Of a stretch of 64,000 nt of DNA, positions 43,831 through 57,950 are shown in pieces (position 1 is the stretch's first letter; each line of letters opens with the position of its first letter). The stretch is from Mastigias papua (lineage: Eukaryota > Cnidaria > Scyphozoa > Rhizostomeae > Mastigiidae). A program made the translations under genes and the position numbers. The DNA lies in NCBI GenBank assembly GCA_964019165.1, contig OZ025280.1, positions 9,914,428-9,978,427 of the forward strand, read 5' to 3'. The notes below the pieces were generated by a model. That model worked only from the letters and a program-made list of their open reading frames with translations. It ran no database searches and was not told the origin of the DNA.

Positions 43831-46469
43831 CATAGAAATAGTAGAGCTAGAATGCGCACTTGATCATGTGATGCGTAGCCACACTGGAGATTCAAAATGG
43901 TAGCACCACGTTGGCAAAAGACGAGAGGCGTAACTGTGAGCTCTAGGTAAACAACACAAGTTAAACGGCGTTTGACGCGTAGTTTTACAACATGGCACTT
44001 CCTTACAATGCGTATGGCTGTCAAAATAGATGCAGATTCAAAAAAGCGAAATTTCTGTACAAAAGAATCTATTTTTTACTATGTAAGAGTATCAGCACAC
44101 GATGTTTGGCTTATGATATATAGGCCCTGTTACTTGTCTACACAAAGTTAATTCAGGTAAAGATCTTATTGAACTGTTTTGCAAACACTGTGGGCATATG
44201 TCACATGAATGTCGCATGAAAATTAGCTGATTTTACTATATACATGCATTTGTAGAGAGGAACAGCAAGCTCTGGCAACTGGGTGCAAACACAACAAACA
44301 ATTTCCCAGAGGTCACTATAAATACCCCCAAGATCTCATTTGCTTAGAGATCATAGAGGAAACCTTCCAGCAATAATTCAAAGGAACAAACCTAATTTTG
44401 TCACTTTTAGTAAAATAAGACACATGTTGAACAGGCAGCTGGATGTAAACTGACACAAAAGGCATTTGTGCATACAAAAGATCTTCACTTTCACAGTCCC
44501 AGAGCTTATCTACTGTATTTTAAGAGAAGGGTTCCATCATTCCTAACTGACACTACCAGGTTTTGATATCTGAATAATAAATATGATCCAATCTTTCTTG
44601 AATATAAATTTGATATAGTTAGCAATAAGGTAGAGGGTAGGGTATGACAGAGTAAGAGAGAGCAGGTAAGGATCATTATGTTTCCAAGGGAAATGAACAT
44701 TAAATCTAGTTCATTAGGAAAGAAAGCATAAACAATGCTCTGCATATTACTCGTGGGACTGTGAATGCAGAAAAGCTACATAATGCAGCTGCACATTTTT
44801 TTGTCCTTATAAAACCTGCACTTAAGAAGCCATGTCTTCTACCAACAGTATATTTTTTAATTAATCAATCTCTGGGTGAGGGCATAATACATTAGCTACA
44901 TCTTGAAAGTATCAAAATGTATCAGACAAAGGGGAAAAATTTTAGGATAATCTCTGTTAATGATGCTCATTACATTGAGGAACAGCACAAACACTGGCTT
45001 GTAGTATGAAAATTTTGATGGGTTTGTTAATCATATCTTGGAGCAAGAGAGTAAAATTCATGTTGACTTGGGCATAACATCAAAATACTGCCCAAACAGG
45101 GATGTACTGGCACATATTGGTACATTTTGTCATTCCTAATATAAAGCTCCTTTCATATCATTCATTTTGTCAACTGGAAGGCTTGAGTAAACCGAATAAG
45201 CTACCGGCAGCGCCCTACCCATTTTAGCCTTGTATTTTGTTTATCTAATCATTGATTTTGAGTAAGCTTGTCACACATTAGATGTCACTTTAAATTTCCG
45301 TCATCTATATTTTTTGGGCATCCCGAACTGTCGAATTTTGCTTATCTTCATGACTACATTGTTATTTTTCAGACATCTAATGTGTGACTAATGTATTATT
45401 GACTATTTAAATTTTGTTGAATTGTGAGCACCACTGCAGTAGGGACCAGATGACTATATGTCCTTTCCCACTGCATGGTGCAAATAAATTAAGTTGTATT
45501 TTGTTTAAGTTTTTTGATTGAATAAATAAAAAAACAACAAAAAAGCTCCTTTGCACAAACATCAAGTAATCTATTTCTTCTGCCATTGACTTTTTATGGA
45601 AGCTAGAAATATAGAATTTCAAAAATAACAAGGCTTCTTGTGATATTGCATGGTTTGCAACTATCTTCTGAGTATAGCTTTTCAGAATCACCTATTTTTC
45701 TTACAAATGTAACACATGTCTGGACAATGGCAAGCAAAGTGGGCTGGAAAATAGTCCTAGAGAAGTGCAGCTGAAGTATGGATGAAGGTTGTCTCTATCA
45801 TATAGAGCAGACTCTCAATCAGTTTCTCTGATCAGGGCACACAACTGAGATGAATACAACTAAGATGACCGAAGAATACCACACAACTGTCAGATAATTA
45901 TAAAGTATTTCCAGGTCTAAAGTTCAATACAGTATCAAAGGATGCATTACTAAAATATAACGTGATTCGTTATTTTATCCGCATTAGCACTCCTCCCCTG
46001 GCCTACCTTACGCGGCTTACTCTATCAAATGTTGATGTTTTTTGACGTACTTTTCTTAACTTGTTCAACTAGCTATGAAAGATACCAACTTGAGCTACGC
46101 TGTGGATACTTTATGTTTAGTTAATCTTGCACTTTTTGGCTGTAGCAAACCATTAAGTTCCATTGCAGGGTAGACACGGTAAGGCCTGGCTTGACTATTC
46201 AGTAAGAGAATGTAAAATGATGACAAAAGTTAATTTTCAAACGTTTAAATCACTTACCAATAATGCTACTCCTTTACAAAACTGAACATTGCATTGTAAA
46301 GTCTACCTAGATTCAATAGTAACTCATATAAAGTGAAAACCCAATTTGACACCGTACTGTGTAACAATCTTTTTGCCAACATGGTGCTACCATCTTTGTT
46401 CCCCGTAGTGGCTCCATCACATTGAACAGACAATAATAGAGTCCGCATTCAAGCTCTACTATTTCTATG
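43831..46469. mobile_element. hAT-like non-autonomous DNA transposon, 2.6 kb
   Basis: GGCAAAAC at 43823-43830 and 46470-46477 is an 8-bp target duplication, the hAT length. The terminal inverted repeats begin CATAGAAATAGTAGAGCT on both ends and stay alignable with gaps for about 110 bp (GGTAGCACCA with TGTTGGCAAAA at the inner side). Removing it rejoins the LINE endonuclease frame. No transposase frame is seen inside; the largest frame, 94 codons at 45407-45691 minus, is not recognised. The interior also holds a 17-bp inverted repeat and an A-rich tail-like tract near 45520-45545. Confidence 0.8.
45270..45388. repeat. 17-bp perfect inverted repeat, 119 bp end to end
   Basis: GTCACACATTAGATGTC (45270-45286) pairs with GACATCTAATGTGTGAC (45372-45388) around 85 bases. 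It may be a tiny MITE or a hairpin of the surrounding element. Confidence 0.7.
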
Positions 46470-46690
46470 GGCAAAACCAACACCCAGCTCCCGCTTATGT
46501 CCCAGTGACCTCCCATACCAAAAGATGGTATAAATACTCTCTTTTATTGAGCCGCTATCTGGTAAGCGGGTTTCAGATAATGCAGCAATGTCAACGTTAA
46601 GCCAATCAAGTTCATGATTTAATAGTGATGTTTTCCGTAAATCCGTATCCGTAGCCAGGGGTCAATGTCCGTACATTCCAGCAAGCAAGA
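46470..46690 (-). pseudogene. LINE APE endonuclease, N-terminal part
   Basis: The minus strand reads a block with WNVRTLTPG, LDWLNVDIAALSETRL, DSGSIKE and then GVGFA, the start of APE endonucleases in this LINE family (the Glu of SETRL is the metal ligand). The frame is cut by the hAT-like element at 46469 and resumes at 43830. Confidence 0.8.
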
Positions 46691-49858
<3,168 letters not shown>

Positions 49859-49859
49859 A

Positions 49860-51080
49860 ATGGGTGGTGACGAGTTCGTAACCATGAACATTGTTACAAG
49901 TTTATTAGAAGTCCAAGCCAATGCATTTAAAGCCTCATTCCGAGTGCTGTTTGATGAGTTGAAGGAGGAGATAAAATCTGTGAGAAAAGACATAGTTGAG
50001 CTACACACCAGCCTTAGTTTCTCTCAACATCAGCTTGACACCTCGCTCAGCGGCCTGGACAGGATTGGCAACAAAGTACGGAATCATGCACACAATCTAT
50101 ATGATGTGAATAGCAGCCTAGATGGGATCAATTCAGAGCTTGAGTATATGGAAAATTAGAACAGGAGGAATAATATTAAGATCATTGGGGTCCCAGAGAA
50201 TAAAGAATTAGAAAAGAACTGGGATGATATGGAAAAAGTGGTTAAGCAACTGATCAAAGACAAGCTTGATATACAGGAAGAGGTAGAGATAGAAAGATGC
50301 CACAGAATAAACTGCAAAAATACAGGATAGAATGCAGTTAATCGTGTTACTCATTCAAGTGATGAGCAACCACGGACTATTGTTGCAAAATTTTCCAGCT
50401 GAAAAGGTAAAGAGAACACCCTAAAGAAAGCAAAACAATCAAACCTGCAAATTTGAGATTTGTTGCTGACTTGTCTCAAAGAACCCTGGATAAGCGAGCT
50501 GCTAAAGTGCCTGATCTCATCCAAGCAAGAGCAAATGGGAAGATAGCATACTTTATTATGGACCGCTTCATTGTAAAAGACAAACCGCCAGATAATCACT
50601 CTGTGACAAGGCAAGGGTCATCTAGTTCAGATACTGAGGTGAGTAAAATTTTAAGTACTTTGTTTTTCTTTTTCTGTTGGTTCATTTATAAGCAAGACAT
50701 ATCATTTTATTAGGCCCAAATGGTAAGGACTGATAAATATCCTTGCGGCACTTGGCACAAAAATGTGACTAAGAATGGAATTTTTTGCAATCAATGCAAT
50801 CTTTGGCACCATATTAAGTGCAATAACATTTCTATTACTGAATATGAGAAGTTTTCATATGAACCTGATGATGTTCCATGGTTTTGTATCAACTGCACAA
50901 TAAAATATCATGAATCCATGTTTCCTTTTGGCACAAGTGATAATGAAGCATTACTAAACCTCTTTGATTATGACAAACCTTGCATCATTAGCACCTTGCC
51001 ATCATTTGAAATTACCTCTCACCTAAACAACTTACCTAACCTGCAAGATTATGATATTGATGAACACTTGCCATCTAATA
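49860..51080 (+). pseudogene. LINE-X ORF1: coiled coil, RRM-like and PHD finger
   Basis: MGGDEFVTMN starts a coiled coil (VLFDELKEEIKSVRKDI, then LHTSLSFSQHQLD). After a stop at 50157 comes an L1-ORF1-like RRM start RRNNIKIIGVPE and a C-terminal domain (LRFVADLSQRTLDKRA, then ARANGKIAYFIMDR). A 75-bp stop-containing stretch follows (50639-50713), then a PHD-like zinc finger (YPCGTWHKN, FCNQCNLWHHIKCNN, WFCINC). One PHD Cys is Trp here. It is an RNA-binding ORF1 protein of a CR1/L2-like LINE. The frame is cut at 51080 by the Harbinger element. Confidence 0.8.
50639..50713 (+). other. Intron-like 75-bp segment in LINE-X ORF1
   Basis: It starts GTGAGT right after a GAG codon and ends with a T-rich stretch and TTTATTAG. 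Its length is a multiple of three and its only stop is the TAG at its last three bases. Removing it joins the C-terminal domain of the RRM part to the PHD part in frame. Confidence 0.45.
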
Positions 51081-51202
51081 GTGAGTTTTCGATTCACAAC
51101 GCAACGGTGACGGAAACGTTTGCGAGGACTGGACCTAGTGCGATCAGCTCTATGTGCATACCCCCGTGTTTGTATTCAGGCGTTCTAGAACTTACAGTTT
51201 AG

Positions 51203-51727
51203 AATTCACAGTCGTGAACGGAAAGTCAACTTTGAGAAAGTATGAATAAATCATATTCAATTTAATTGACATATTTATAGCTTTTTCGTTAAAGATTATT
51301 TTCGATTTACTTACCTGAGAAGTGACAGATACATAGAAAACAGTTATTATTAAATTTTAGTACTATCAATTCCAACACATTCAAGGAAGAGATGGCCTCA
51401 CAGATCACTGAGAAGGACAATGAAAATCTGCCAGTGTTCATGGTTATTATGCATGATAACAGCTATATTAAAACTTTCTGATTAATGAAAGAGAAGAAAA
51501 GTACTCATTAGCTTATATTATAAACTGTATGACCTGTCTGGTCATTGCTAATACCTCTTGTCAGTCATGTGATGCTGACATCAGTTTAGCTATATATTAC
51601 ATCCAAATGAACTATATTTTGTGTAACAATGTTTAGATTAATAACTTGAAAATGAAATTAATATAGTCTTTATATGGTCATTATCTTTATTCTTATTTTC
51701 CTACACAACTGTCTAAATAGGCACAAA
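51203..51727. other. Left non-coding part of the Harbinger element
   Basis: AT-rich, with no gene found. It lies between the TIR and the Myb-like gene. Confidence 0.5.
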
Positions 51728-52383
51728 ATGACTTGGAGCAAGCAGCATGATGTAGCCCTGTGTAGGGAGATGCTATTAATTCAACCTTTCCAGTTCAAGC
51801 ATGGCAGCAGGGACAGAGGGCAATCCTGGACAGAATAGCAAAATATTTAAAAAAACTAGGCCATCCTGTTTTCTTGGTGGATCAATGGGGTGTGAGAGAT
51901 AGGTTCTGTAAATTGCAGAAAGATTTTAAGCGTAAAAGAGCTTGTGAGGAAAGAGCTAGTGGCATCTGTCCCGATGAACAGGATGAATTAGAGCAAGCAT
52001 TGGAAGATATAACTGAGATGGAACATAGTCAGCAAGAACAGCTGGCTGTTGGTGAGAAGAGCAGAAGGCTGTTGATAGAGAAAGAGAAAGAAATGGCAGA
52101 AACAATAAGAGGGCCACGGAGAGAATGGGAGAGACCAGGTCAAGGGAGAATGTTGAAAAAGAGCCCAAGAGAAGAAAATGTGGGGGTGAAACAGTTGAAT
52201 ACTTGAGGGAAAAAAGTGAGCAAGAAAAGAGAATGAAAGAGGGGGAGTTGGAGCTGAGGAGAAGAGAGATAGATTTGAAGGAGAAGAGAGAAGAGGAAGA
52301 GATAAGAATAAGAAGAAAAGAGATAGAGATGAGGGAAAGGGAGCAAAGCATGAGAGAGAAAGAACTAGAGAGCAGGTTGAAAA
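51728..52383 (+). pseudogene. Harbinger Myb/SANT-like accessory protein, N part
   Basis: MTWSKQHDVALCREMLL starts a Myb-like trihelix. After a frameshift near 51825 it continues VFLVDQWGVRDRFCKLQKD, a conserved stretch KRACEERASGICPDEQ, and ALEDITEMEHSQQ. A second frameshift near 52130 leads into a long charged helix (ELELRRREIDLKEKREEEE). In Harbinger elements this partner imports the transposase and helps it bind DNA. The gene is cut by Copia at 52388 and resumes at 57059. Confidence 0.75.
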
Positions 52384-52388
52384 GGGAC

Positions 52389-52631
52389 TATTGATACAGC
52401 AAGCTTTGATTCAGTGCACCTAGTAAAACTGTTGCTATGTCTGAAGAACTAAAAAGTAACAGAACTGGCTAGACAGATGGGATTGTTGCGTGAAATTTGT
52501 TCGCTGCTGCTTGAAGCTTATATTCTTTGATTCGTGCTGTCTCTACTGTTTTAGTTGAATTAATGTTTTGTTTGGTTCTAAATACTCAATCGTGGTTTTT
52601 GAATACATTTCTGTAACCGAGAATATTAACA
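52389..52631 (+). repeat. 5' LTR of the Copia element
   Basis: It begins TATTGATACAGCAAGC and ends ATATTAACA. It pairs with 56812-57053. Confidence 0.93.
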
Positions 52632-52645
52632 GGTTATGGGCCCAG
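52632..52645 (+). promoter_or_regulatory. Copia primer-binding site
   Basis: GGTTATGGGCCCAG directly follows the 5' LTR. The same kind of site in Drosophila copia pairs with an internal fragment of initiator tRNA-Met. Confidence 0.7.
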
Positions 52646-52784
52646 ACATGCATCAGACAGACAGCTAAAAGGCCGCTTCAAGCCGTCCAGAATTGTATAG
52701 GACACGTTGGAGAAATTATCGATCGTTTTTATTTAAAGCCCATCTAGTGACAGAAGGAGATATATTAGTTTGCTGGTAATAAGC

Positions 52785-53420
52785 ATGGCAGAAGCAGGAA
52801 AACAGAATCTGTTCCTTTTAACCGAGGAAAGCTGGACGTTGTGGCGAACAATAATGCATGGCATATTATACGCTGATGACCTCTATGATATCGTTACAGG
52901 TCAGGAGAGACCAGCAAATGATGCTACTGCACAACAACTCACTGAATTTCGAAAGAAGGAGGAAAAGGCTCTAAAGATAACATTGCCTACCATATCTAAG
53001 GATTTAGTTCAGTATTTACCTGTACCCCCTACCGATCCTAAGGCTGTCTGGGATAGTTTGGTGTCGCATTTTGAATTGGCATCGAGTTTGAATGTTTATA
53101 GTTTGAAATTGAAGCTTTTTAGGATGGCCTTGACAGAAAAAGAAAATCCCGTTCCATGGATTAAAAAAAGCATGGAGATTTACGGTCAATTACGACAACT
53201 TGGAAAAGACATCGAGGAAAAGGACCAAGTTACGGAAACACTGGGTATGTTACCTCCTACATTTTATGAATCGGTGATTACATCGTTAATGACTCAATTG
53301 CCTACAAGAGATATGTTTATGATGGAAGTAAGTGAGTATTTAGACAATTTTTGGAAGAATAAAACCGGATTTCACAGAAACTCAAAGGGTAATACCGAAT
53401 CAGCATACACGACGGATTAG
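52785..53420 (+). CDS. Copia Gag
   Basis: MAEAGKQNLFLLTEESW at 52785 is the likely start (an in-frame ATG at 52770 also exists). It is a typical Copia capsid with WRTIMHGILYADDLYDIV, KAVWDSLVSHFELAS and YGQLRQLGKDIEEKD. The frame ends with TAG at 53418-53420, after which the same frame continues through a Gly/Arg-rich linker into the zinc knuckle. The TAG is either a mutation of a sense codon or a readthrough site between Gag and Pol. The sequence alone does not decide. Confidence 0.82.
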   Translation: MAEAGKQNLFLLTEESWTLWRTIMHGILYADDLYDIVTGQERPANDATAQQLTEFRKKEEKALKITLPTISKDLVQYLPVPPTDPKAVWDSLVSHFELASSLNVYSLKLKLFRMALTEKENPVPWIKKSMEIYGQLRQLGKDIEEKDQVTETLGMLPPTFYESVITSLMTQLPTRDMFMMEVSEYLDNFWKNKTGFHRNSKGNTESAYTTD

Positions 53421-56400
53421 GCAGGAACTAGTAGCAGTCGCCGAGCATGTGGCCGGGGTGGCTCACGTGGTGGGCGTGGAGCAGTGCAGGGAAGAGCTTG
53501 TCAATCAAGTATTAAATGTTATGGTTGTGGAGGAAGTGGTCATGTAAAGAGAGACTATCCAAGTGTGAAAGAGAAGAAAGAGCAAAAAGAAAGAAGTAAA
53601 CTAGGATCTATGTTCTTTGCTCTATCAAGTAATGCCCAATCTGCTAATTTTTGTACACACCCAGAGGAAGTTTTGCTGGATTCTGGTGCTTCTTCTCATA
53701 TGTCAAGTCGCAGGGATTGTTTTACAGGTTATAAGCAGCTGGAATCTCCCATGGCAATCTTAGCAGCTGGAAATAATGCAATTCAAGCTGTTGGTATTGG
53801 TACCTTAAATATCAATATAAAGCATCAAGATGGAAATGTTCGCACATGTACCATGGCTAATTGTTTACATGTACCAGATCTGAATTTTACTTTATTTTCA
53901 TGTGATGCTGCATTGAGCAATAACAGACAAATAACTCTTAAGAAACAGATGGCAAAAATTGTTGAAGATGGAAATGTTATTGCTACTGCTACAAAAAGGG
54001 GAGCATTTTATTATTTAGATTGTGATTTGCAAGTAACTTCATATCATAATGTCAAAGGCAGCAATGATGCGCACAGAAAGAACAGAGTGCATGAAACACA
54101 TGAATGCAAAAATGGAAATTTTAAAGCTGCTGATGAAAGTGTTTTTTCATTGAACGGTCGCACCACTGCAAATATTTGGCATCAGCGATTTGGACATTTA
54201 GGTGAAAACAATCTACACAGATTGATCGATAGTGATATGGTGCTAAATGTAGAATGCAGTACCAAGGAGCTTGATTTTTGTGAGAGTTGTGCAATTGGTA
54301 AAGCTTGTTCTCTGCCATTTCCTAGACACTCAGAGAGTCGTGCTACTGAAGTTCTAGAGCTGCTGCACACAGATGTCATTGGGCCTATGCAAACCCCCTC
54401 AATTGGGGGTGCCAAGTATATTGTTACCTTCATTGACGACATGTCACGCTTTGTTTGGGTCCGCTTTATTACTCACAAGTGGGAAGTGCTAAAGAAGTTT
54501 ACAGCTCTTGTACAGCAACTTGAAACTGCCACTGGAAAGAAACTTAAGACTCTAAGGTCTGACTGTGGTGGAGAATATGTGTCAAGAGAATTTGAAGAAT
54601 TCCTTGAAGAAAAGGGTATTTTGCATCAAAAATCTGTTCCCTATTGCCCTGAGCAGAATGGTGTTGCAGAGCGTATGGGTCGCACCCTTGTAGAGAAAGC
54701 TAGAGCAATGTTGAAAGGTGCAGGCCTATCAAATGAGTTTTGGGCAGAGGCTGTAGCTAATGCAACTTATGTGAGGAATAGAAGTCCAACTTCGTCTCTT
54801 GAAAATATTACCCCATATGAAGCCTGGTGGAACAAGAAACCTTCTGTAAAACATTTGCGAATCTTTGGATGCAAGGCTTACAGCCACGTACCAAAGAAAT
54901 TCCGTCAAAAGCTTGATAACAGAGCTGTGAAATGTATATTTCTGGGCTACACTACTTGCTCAAAAGCATATATACTGTGGTCCCTGGATAAGAGGAGCCT
55001 TCTTATACGCAGAAATGTTATCTTTGATGAATCATCTTTTGGAACTGATGAAACTAAAGCTGACCAGTTGACTGATGAAAGCACAGTGAATAGTATTGAA
55101 GTAATGAGCAAAGAGCAAAGTAATGAGAATACCTCTGTTCATGAACATGAAGAAGAAGTAATTCCTGTTCGAAGAACTGAGAGAGTAAATGCAGGACAAC
55201 CCCCAGAGAGATATGGTGCATGGGACTTTAATTGCAATGCAGCTCATGCTGTCGATCCTTTGAATTGGGAAGAAGCTATGACATCAAATGAAAGTTAGAA
55301 TTGGTGTGAGGCTGGAGAAAGAGAATACCAGTCACTTATTGATCATGACACATGGGATCTTGTACCTTTATCACGTGGAAAGAAATTGATTGGAAGTAGA
55401 ATGGTATTCAGAGTCAAATATGATGAATACGGTCAAATTGAGCGCTATAAAGCTCGCTTAGTTGCTCAAGGGTACAGTCAGGAGTATGGAAAAGATTATC
55501 TACAAGTATTTTCCCCAGTCATTAGATGAGAATCAGTTCGTACTCTTATTAGTATGGCCGTTCAATATGGCATGGAACTTCATCAAATGGATGTTGATGT
55601 TGCATTTTTAAATGGAAATCTGAAAGAAGAGATTTATATGAAACAACCACATAGGTTTGTTGTAAAGGGTCAGGAAAATCTGGTGTGTAAATTAAAGAAA
55701 TCAATCTATGGACTTAAGCAGTCACCGCGCTGCTGGAATGAAGCACTTGATGAGCATTTGAAGAAAATTGGCTTCATACAGTCAAAGGCTGATCCATGTC
55801 TTTATATTGGAAAAATTGATGGTGAGCTAATTTTTCTAGCAGTTTATGTTGATGATATTATTCTTACATCCAAGAAACCTGAGGTTATTCAGAAGACAAA
55901 AAAATTGTTTGCCAGTAAATTTGAAGTGAAGGACATGGGAAGACTTCATTATTTTTTGGGTGTTCGTATTGTTCAGAAAGAAGGCAATGTCTGGATTGGA
56001 CAAGACAGATACCTTGAAGAAGTTCTGAAAAAATTCGGAATGCAAAATGCAAAATCTGTTGCCACACCCATGGAGCAAAATGCTAAACCTCAACAAGTCA
56101 CTAAAGACTCGGAACTTTTTGATTCAAAGTTGTACCAATCAGCTATTGGAAGTCTTATGTACTTAGCCAATGTTACACGGCCTGATATATCTTATGCTGT
56201 GCATAAATTAGCACAGTATTGCAATCAACCAGGTACTGTTCATTGGTCAATGGTAAAGCGTGTACTTCGATATCTTTGTGGTACTCGAAAGCTTGGCTTG
56301 TTATACCAGAGAACCAGAGACACATCTCTTTACGTGTTCTCTGACGCTGACTTTGCAGGAGATCTAAATACAAGAAAGTCTACTTCTGGCTACACATTGT

Positions 56401-56804
56401 TAAAGAACAAAGGTGTTGTTAGTTGGAAGAGCAAGAAACAAAGCATTGTTGCACAATCAACTGCTGAAGCTGAATACGTTGCATTGTACTTTGCAGCTCA
56501 AGAATGCATATGGATTCGACAATTGTTACAAGATTTAAAAGAACCTCAAAACAAAGCAAGTGTTATTTATGAAGATAATCAAGCTGCCATCAAGATGAGT
56601 GAAAATCCAATCAATCATCCAAAAACAAAGCACATTGCCACTAAATATCATTTTACCAGAGAACAATTAGAGAGTGGTCAACTAGTTTTGGAGTTTTGTC
56701 CTACAGAACAAATGATTGCAGACATTATGACAAAACCACTGGGACGTTGTCGGTTTGAGACTCTTAGAAGAGGATTAGGCTTAATTGCTGAACCAGACGC
56801 TTGA
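53421..56804 (+). pseudogene. Copia protease-integrase-RT-RNase H (two in-frame stops)
   Basis: Zinc knuckle CYGCGGSGHVKRDY, whose last Cys is Tyr. Protease active site VLLDSGASSHMSS. Integrase: WHQRFGHLGENNLHRL with CESCAIGK (HHCC), LLHTDVIGPM (Asp), LRSDCGGEY (Asp) and EQNGVAERMGRTL (Glu). RT: KARLVAQGYSQEYGKDY, MDVDVAFLNGNLKEEIYM, GLKQSPRCWNEAL and the active site LAVYVDDIILTSK. RNase H: YVFSDADFAGDLN, STAEAEYVAL, YEDNQAAIKMSENP. Stops are TAG 55296-55298 and TGA 55527-55529, the latter at a usual Arg position. There are no frameshifts. It would make and insert cDNA copies. Confidence 0.9.
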
Positions 56805-56811
56805 GAAGGAG

Positions 56812-57053
56812 TATTGATACAGCAAGCTTTGATTCAGTGCACCTAGTAACACTGTTGCTATGTCTGAAGAACTAAAAAGTAACAGAACTGGCTAGACAGA
56901 TGGGATTGTTGCGTGAAATTTGTTCGCTGCTGCTTGAAGCTTATATTCTTTGATTCTTGCTGTCTCTACTGTTTTAGTTGAATTAATGTTTTGTTTGGTT
57001 CTAATACTCAATCGTGGTTTTTGAATACATTTCTGTAACCGAGAATAGTAACA
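56812..57053 (+). repeat. 3' LTR of the Copia element
   Basis: It begins right after the pol stop and GAGAAGGAG, a short polypurine tract. It ends ATAGTAACA before GGGAC. Confidence 0.93.
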
Positions 57054-57058
57054 GGGAC

Positions 57059-57181
57059 CAGGACCTTATTTTTGTCCTGAAACAACAATTACAGCAACAA
57101 CAGGTAATTTTGGAGCAGGTACAGCAGCAACACACGTTACTGCTGGCCCTCTACCAAAATAGCCTGGAGAAGAAGGAATGA
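57059..57181 (+). pseudogene. Harbinger Myb-like accessory protein, C-terminal tail
   Basis: Directly after the Copia target duplication the frame continues FVLKQQLQQQQVILEQV, then LLLALYQNSLEKKE and TGA. This Gln-rich heptad helix is the natural end of the coiled coil at 52250-52383. The exact continuation shows that the Copia element inserted into this gene. Confidence 0.75.
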
Positions 57182-57950
57182 CATTATTTTCAAAAATAGC
57201 TTTGTGGCCCCTGTGATTTGCTTTTGTCAATGTCAGAAGTTTGTCCCATTTTTCTACATTCTATTGCTGCATGTAACACTAATCTTTCTGTTTGGCACAT
57301 CTAGCCTATTGATAAAATATGGTTGCTCAAATTCAGAACAGCACGTAATACTTTCGATATATTTGACTGTTCAATATGATGGAATGATCTAGCTAAAGTT
57401 GCAAGAATGAATAGATAAATTGGATTTAATCTAGGCTAGATAAATGGTTATTATGATTCCTTCTCCTCATATAGTTGTGTGTCTGGCTTATTCATTGCTA
57501 TGTTATTGTATGAACATAAAACAAATGCAAAGCTCACTTGGAAGCTGTAAACTATGAAGTACAGTAACACATATTGTTTTGTTTGTTGAATCACACATGA
57601 TACTGTATTATTATACACTGCTGTTCATTAAGAGATAAAATTTTGTTTGTGTTAGTTGTTAGAATGTGTATCTTCTACTTGCTGCTTACAAAATAGTTGT
57701 TTTTTGATGAATGCTTTTAAAGGGGTGAATGAAATCTATGTAGTATTTCAAGAAAATCTAGATTTGTGTATTTCTAAAATCTGCCAAATACCCAAATGAT
57801 GTTGAATTAGTATAGGCCTTGACATATGCAGTATGCAACACCTAACTTTGGTAGCATTGGTAGCTTTTAAAAATACTGTTTTGGTAACATGTGAGAAGCC
57901 TTTTGCAATCCTTTACAAAGTCATCCTACCCCAAAGCTATGTTGAAATGA
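57182..57950. other. Spacer between the two Harbinger genes
   Basis: AT-rich, no gene. It should contain the convergent 3' ends of the Myb-like and transposase genes. Confidence 0.55.

Larger units (their letters stand above)
52389..57053 (+). mobile_element. Copia (Ty1-type) LTR retrotransposon, young
   Basis: LTRs of 243 and 242 bp, with target duplication GGGAC at 52384-52388 and 57054-57058. Between them I see only four differences (three substitutions and one single-base indel). The order is gag, protease, integrase, RT, RNase H, which is the Copia order. All coding is in one frame, interrupted only by three stop codons. A candidate for recent activity. Confidence 0.95.

Noticed and set aside
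45270..45388. 17-bp inverted repeat as a transcription terminator
   Set aside because: The 85-base loop is too long for a compact terminator hairpin. A small MITE or element end is more likely, but no duplication was found.
50720..51202. Host PHD-finger gene
   Set aside because: The PHD segment continues an L1/CR1-type ORF1 with coiled coil and RRM, and the matching endonuclease-RT follows after the Harbinger element.
51956..52351. Ser/Leu-rich minus-strand frame
   Set aside because: It is the antisense shadow of the Glu/Arg-rich coiled coil of the Harbinger Myb-like protein.
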